A stretch of DNA of 64,000 bases from Pelomonas sp. CA6. GTDB taxonomy: Bacteria > Pseudomonadota > Gammaproteobacteria > Burkholderiales > Burkholderiaceae_C. Shown piece by piece: positions 61,338-64,000 of this stretch. The notes under the pieces are model-generated. The model saw only the letters and a list, made by a program, of their open reading frames with translations. It made no database searches and was not told the origin of the DNA. The position numbers were made by a program, and so were the translations under genes. Position 1 is the stretch's first letter. Each line of letters begins with the position of its first letter. The stretch covers positions 62,001-126,000 of the forward strand of contig NZ_JAKZFD010000011.1 in assembly GCF_022549225.1 (NCBI RefSeq), written 5' to 3'.

Positions 61338-62390
61338 TTATTTCTGCTGGCGTTGGTACTTGTTGACCGCGCGATTATGCGCGGCGAGGTCCTCGCTGAA
61401 CTGGCTGCTGCCGTCGCCGCGGGCCACGAAGTACAGGGCCTTGGACGGCGCCGGATGCAGCGCCGCCTGCAGCGAGGCCAGGCCCGGCATCGCGATCGGC
61501 GTCGGCGGCAGGCCGGTGCGCGTGTAGGTGTTGTAGATGGTGTCCGTCTGCAGGTCGCGCTTGCGCAGATTGCCGTCGAAGCTCTCGCCCAGCCCGTAGA
61601 TCACCGTGGGGTCCGTCTGCAGCGGCATGCCCAGGCGCAGCCGGTTCACGAAGACCGACGCCACCAGGCCGCGGTCGGCCGGCAGTCCGGTTTCCTTTTC
61701 GACGATGGAGGCCAGCACCAGCGCCTCGTCCGCCGAGCGCAGCGGCAGGCCCTCGGCGCGGCCGGCCCAGGCGGCCTTCAGGCGGCGGTCCATGGCCTGG
61801 TAGGCGCGCTTGAGCACGGTGAGGTCGCTGACCCCGCGGCTGTAGGCATAGGTGTCGGGGAAGAAGCGCCCCTCCGGATGCTGCTCGGGCGCGCCCAGCA
61901 GCGCCATCAGCTGGGCGTCGCTGAGCCCGGCGGTGGTCTGCTTCAGTGCCGGGGCGGCGGCCAGCGCGGCGCGCACCTGGCGGATGTTCCAGCCTTCGAT
62001 CAGGCGCAGCTGCTCCAGCACCTCGTCGCCGCGCACCATCTTGTCCAGCAGCTCGCGCGCGGTGATGCCGGCATGGATTTCGTAGCTGCCCGCACGTATG
62101 CGCTTGGCCTGGCCCGACCAGCGGAACCACTGGTACAGCAGCCGCGCGTCGGTCTGCACGCCGGCCTGCACCCATGCCTGCGCGACCTCGCGCGGCGGGG
62201 TGCCGGGCTCGATGGACAGCTCCACCGCCGGCTTGTCCAGGGCCAGCGGCTTTTCCAGCCACCACCAGGCGGCCGCGGCGGCCGTGGCCAGGGCCAGTGC
62301 GCCCAGCAGCAGGCTCATGAGCAGCCAGCGCAGCAGCAGGCCTCCGCGGCCCTGGCGTCGATTCTTGCGGGGAGTGTTGCGGCGACCCAA
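61338..62390 (-). CDS. mltG: endolytic transglycosylase MltG
   Basis: A 350-residue enzyme that cuts nascent glycan strands and sets their length. There is a basic N-terminus and a membrane helix (about 20-45), a LysM-like part and the YceG catalytic domain with [20 protein letters not shown] (likely catalytic Glu), [20 protein letters not shown] and [19 protein letters not shown]. It begins with TTG at 62390 (GGAG upstream); no in-frame ATG would keep the membrane anchor. Confidence 0.92.
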   Translation of the reverse strand: MGRRNTPRKNRRQGRGGLLLRWLLMSLLLGALALATAAAAAWWWLEKPLALDKPAVELSIEPGTPPREVAQAWVQAGVQTDARLLYQWFRWSGQAKRIRAGSYEIHAGITARELLDKMVRGDEVLEQLRLIEGWNIRQVRAALAAAPALKQTTAGLSDAQLMALLGAPEQHPEGRFFPDTYAYSRGVSDLTVLKRAYQAMDRRLKAAWAGRAEGLPLRSADEALVLASIVEKETGLPADRGLVASVFVNRLRLGMPLQTDPTVIYGLGESFDGNLRKRDLQTDTIYNTYTRTGLPPTPIAMPGLASLQAALHPAPSKALYFVARGDGSSQFSEDLAAHNRAVNKYQRQQK

Positions 62391-62436
62391 GACCTGATGC
62401 GCTCCATGTAATGCGGGCGCTGATCATAATCGCGCC

Positions 62437-63408
62437 ATGACTGACACCCACCAAACCGAAGAGGCCGCCGCGGGCGGTCCGTCGACCCTGCAACAGCCGC
62501 AGGGCGTGCTGCCGCTGGACGACTGGGGCGTGATCCGCGCCGCGGGCGAAGAGGCAGCGAAATTCCTCCACGGCCAACTGACCCAGGACCTGCTGGCCCA
62601 GGGCCTGCACGAAGGGCGGCTGGCCGGTTACTGCAGCGCCAAGGGCCGCCTGCTGGCCCTGCTGCTGGCCTTCAAGAACAGCCCCGACGAGCTGCTGCTG
62701 GCGCTGCCCGCGGAGCTGCTGCCGGCGACGCAGAAGCGGCTCTCCATGTTCGTGCTGCGCGCCAAGTGCAAGCTCGGCGACGCCGGCTCGGACTGGCAGG
62801 TCTGGGGCCTGGCCGGCACCGCGGCGCGCGACTGGCTGGGCGCGCAGGCTCCCGGCGCGGTCTGGGGCGTGACGCGCATGCCCCTGAACGAGAGCGGCGA
62901 GGCCCTGGTGTGCCGGCTGCCCGACGATGGCCACGGCCCCCGCTACCTGGCGCTGGCGCCGCGCGCCGCCGCCCTGCCCGCGTTGCCGGCGCTGACGCCC
63001 GAGCAGTGGCAGCAGCTGGAGGTGCGCTCGGGCCTGGCCTGGGTGCGCAGCGCGACCGTGGAGCAATTCGTGCCGCAGATGCTCAATCTGGAACTGCTGG
63101 GCGGCGTGAACTTCCAGAAAGGCTGCTACCCGGGCCAGGAAATCGTGGCGCGCAGCCAGTACCGCGGCAGCGTCAAGCGGCGCACGCACCGCTTCGCGCT
63201 GCAGGGCCAGGCGCAGGTGGGCCAGGAGCTCTTCCACAGTGCCGATCCCGAGCAGCCGGCCGGGCTGGTGGCGGCCGCGGCGCCGGGCGAGCTGCTCGCC
63301 GAGGTCAAGCTGGCGGCGCTGCAGGACGGCAGCCTGCACCTGGGCGCGGCCGATGGCCCGCTGCTGCAGCATCGCCCGCTGCCCTATGTGGTGGGAGAGC
63401 CGCAATGA
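62437..63408 (+). CDS. ygfZ: folate-binding protein YgfZ (Fe-S repair, GcvT-like)
   Basis: The 323-residue, tetrahydrofolate-dependent Fe-S cluster maturation/repair protein has the diagnostic KGCYPGQEIVARSQYRG (about 228-244) with the conserved Cys, and HGQLTQDLLAQGLHEGRLAG near the N-terminus. It diverges from mltG with 46 bases between; CATAAT just upstream could be its -10. Its stop overlaps the next gene (ATGA). Confidence 0.94.
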   Translation: MTDTHQTEEAAAGGPSTLQQPQGVLPLDDWGVIRAAGEEAAKFLHGQLTQDLLAQGLHEGRLAGYCSAKGRLLALLLAFKNSPDELLLALPAELLPATQKRLSMFVLRAKCKLGDAGSDWQVWGLAGTAARDWLGAQAPGAVWGVTRMPLNESGEALVCRLPDDGHGPRYLALAPRAAALPALPALTPEQWQQLEVRSGLAWVRSATVEQFVPQMLNLELLGGVNFQKGCYPGQEIVARSQYRGSVKRRTHRFALQGQAQVGQELFHSADPEQPAGLVAAAAPGELLAEVKLAALQDGSLHLGAADGPLLQHRPLPYVVGEPQ

Positions 63409-63692
63409 ACGAGGCCGCGGCCTGCGCGGACGAAGCGGGACAGGAGCTCTACGTCTACTACCGCCTGCGCGCCGAACAGGCCCAGGCGGCGCGCACCTGC
63501 TTCGACGCGGCGCGCGGCGAAGCCCCGGTCCGGCTGCTGCAACGCCATGACCACGACCCCTCGCTGCTGACCTGGATGGAGGTCTACCGCGGCCACGGGG
63601 CCGAGGCGCTGGAACAGCGCATCGCGGGCGCGATGGCTGCGTATGCCCAGGGCCCTCGGCATCGCGAATGCTTCGTGCCGTTGGTCGGATGA
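63405..63692 (+). CDS. DUF4936-like small protein
   Basis: A 95-residue protein beginning NEAAACADEAGQELYVYYRL with PSLLTWMEVYRGHGAEALEQ and RHRECFVPL near the end. It resembles the small DUF4936 proteins that follow ygfZ in Burkholderiales, whose function is unknown. It overlaps both ygfZ and the next gene by four bases, so all three are coupled. Confidence 0.75.
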   Translation: MNEAAACADEAGQELYVYYRLRAEQAQAARTCFDAARGEAPVRLLQRHDHDPSLLTWMEVYRGHGAEALEQRIAGAMAAYAQGPRHRECFVPLVG

Positions 63693-64000
63693 GCGCTCTG
63701 CTGACGGACGAGGACGGCTGGGATCTGCCGCGGCCCTACTGCGTCGCGGTGCGCCCGCGGCCGGAGCACATCGACGGGCTGAACCACACCAACAACGCGG
63801 TCTATGTGCAATGGTGCGAGCAGGTCGCCTGGGCGCATTCGCAGGCGCTGGGGCTGGACCTGTGCGACTACCAGGCACAGGACCGCGCGATGGCAATCGC
63901 CGCCGCGGACTATCAGTACCTGCTGCCGTCCGGCGAAGGCGAGGCCCTGGTGCTCGCCACCTGGCTGACCGGCAGCGATGGCCGGCTGAGCATGGAGCGG
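63689..64000 (+). CDS. acyl-CoA thioesterase, hotdog fold (partial, runs off the window)
   Basis: The first 104 residues of a 4HBT-like thioesterase: RPEHIDGLNHTNNAVYVQWC, then EQVAWAHSQALGLDL, the active-site region of the family (DxxxHxNNxxY-like). The 3' end lies beyond position 64000. It begins inside the stop of the DUF4936-like gene (ATGA). Confidence 0.85.
   Translation, partial: MSALLTDEDGWDLPRPYCVAVRPRPEHIDGLNHTNNAVYVQWCEQVAWAHSQALGLDLCDYQAQDRAMAIAAADYQYLLPSGEGEALVLATWLTGSDGRLSMER

Overview
The window is GC-rich DNA with tightly packed, often ATGA-overlapping genes. The tmk-holB-pilZ-tatD block, the CzcE-like protein and the flagellin type point to a betaproteobacterium, most likely Burkholderiales of the Rubrivivax/Leptothrix/Roseateles kind. 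The family level is inference. No rRNA, tRNA, CRISPR array, insertion sequence or phage gene was recognised.

Layout. (1) 350-7766: a carbohydrate-use region. A GntR/FadR-type regulator leads a coupled AGE-family epimerase/isomerase, PfkB kinase and DapA-family aldolase. Facing it is a minus-strand operon of phytanoyl-CoA-type dioxygenase, aldo/keto reductase and esterase, with a divergent AraC regulator. (2) 7771-42865: one contiguous flagellar superlocus of about 35 kb. Its order (fliEFGHIJ; fliD-S-T-K-L-fliA-motA-motB-flgM-flgN-muramidase; flgA; flgB to flgL; fliMNPQR-flhB-flhA; flagellin) matches the lateral (Laf) systems of Vibrio and Aeromonas rather than a primary polar set. There is no fliO, flhF/flhG, chemotaxis gene or recognisable master regulator. 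Additions include a separate FlgJ muramidase, a second FliK-like protein, a GT41 (SPINDLY/OGT-type) glycosyltransferase beside flagellin, and an unknown protein after flgL. Three late genes (flagellin, fliD, flgK) share a motif TTTAAG-N15-GTCGNCNT, probably the promoter of the local sigma-28 factor.

(3) 43116-56988: a metal-resistance island. It contains a CzcE-like periplasmic protein, a PbrR/CadR-type MerR regulator divergent from a Zn/Cd/Pb P-type ATPase, a two-component system, and an RND efflux operon (outer-membrane factor, anchored periplasmic protein, adaptor, pump, small periplasmic protein). Two nearly identical palindromes resembling the CusR copper box lie at exactly the same distance from similar -10 elements in front of the CzcE-like gene and the efflux operon, so these two loci probably form one regulon. 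Dispersed hairpin-rich repeats flank both sides of the island (43476-44220 and 57000-57790).

(4) 57794-64000: housekeeping genes. On the minus strand are mltG, tmk, holB, pilZ, tatD and an ankyrin protein; on the plus strand are ygfZ, a DUF4936-like gene and a truncated hotdog thioesterase at the window edge.

All family assignments come from reading motifs in the translated sequence; no database search was run.
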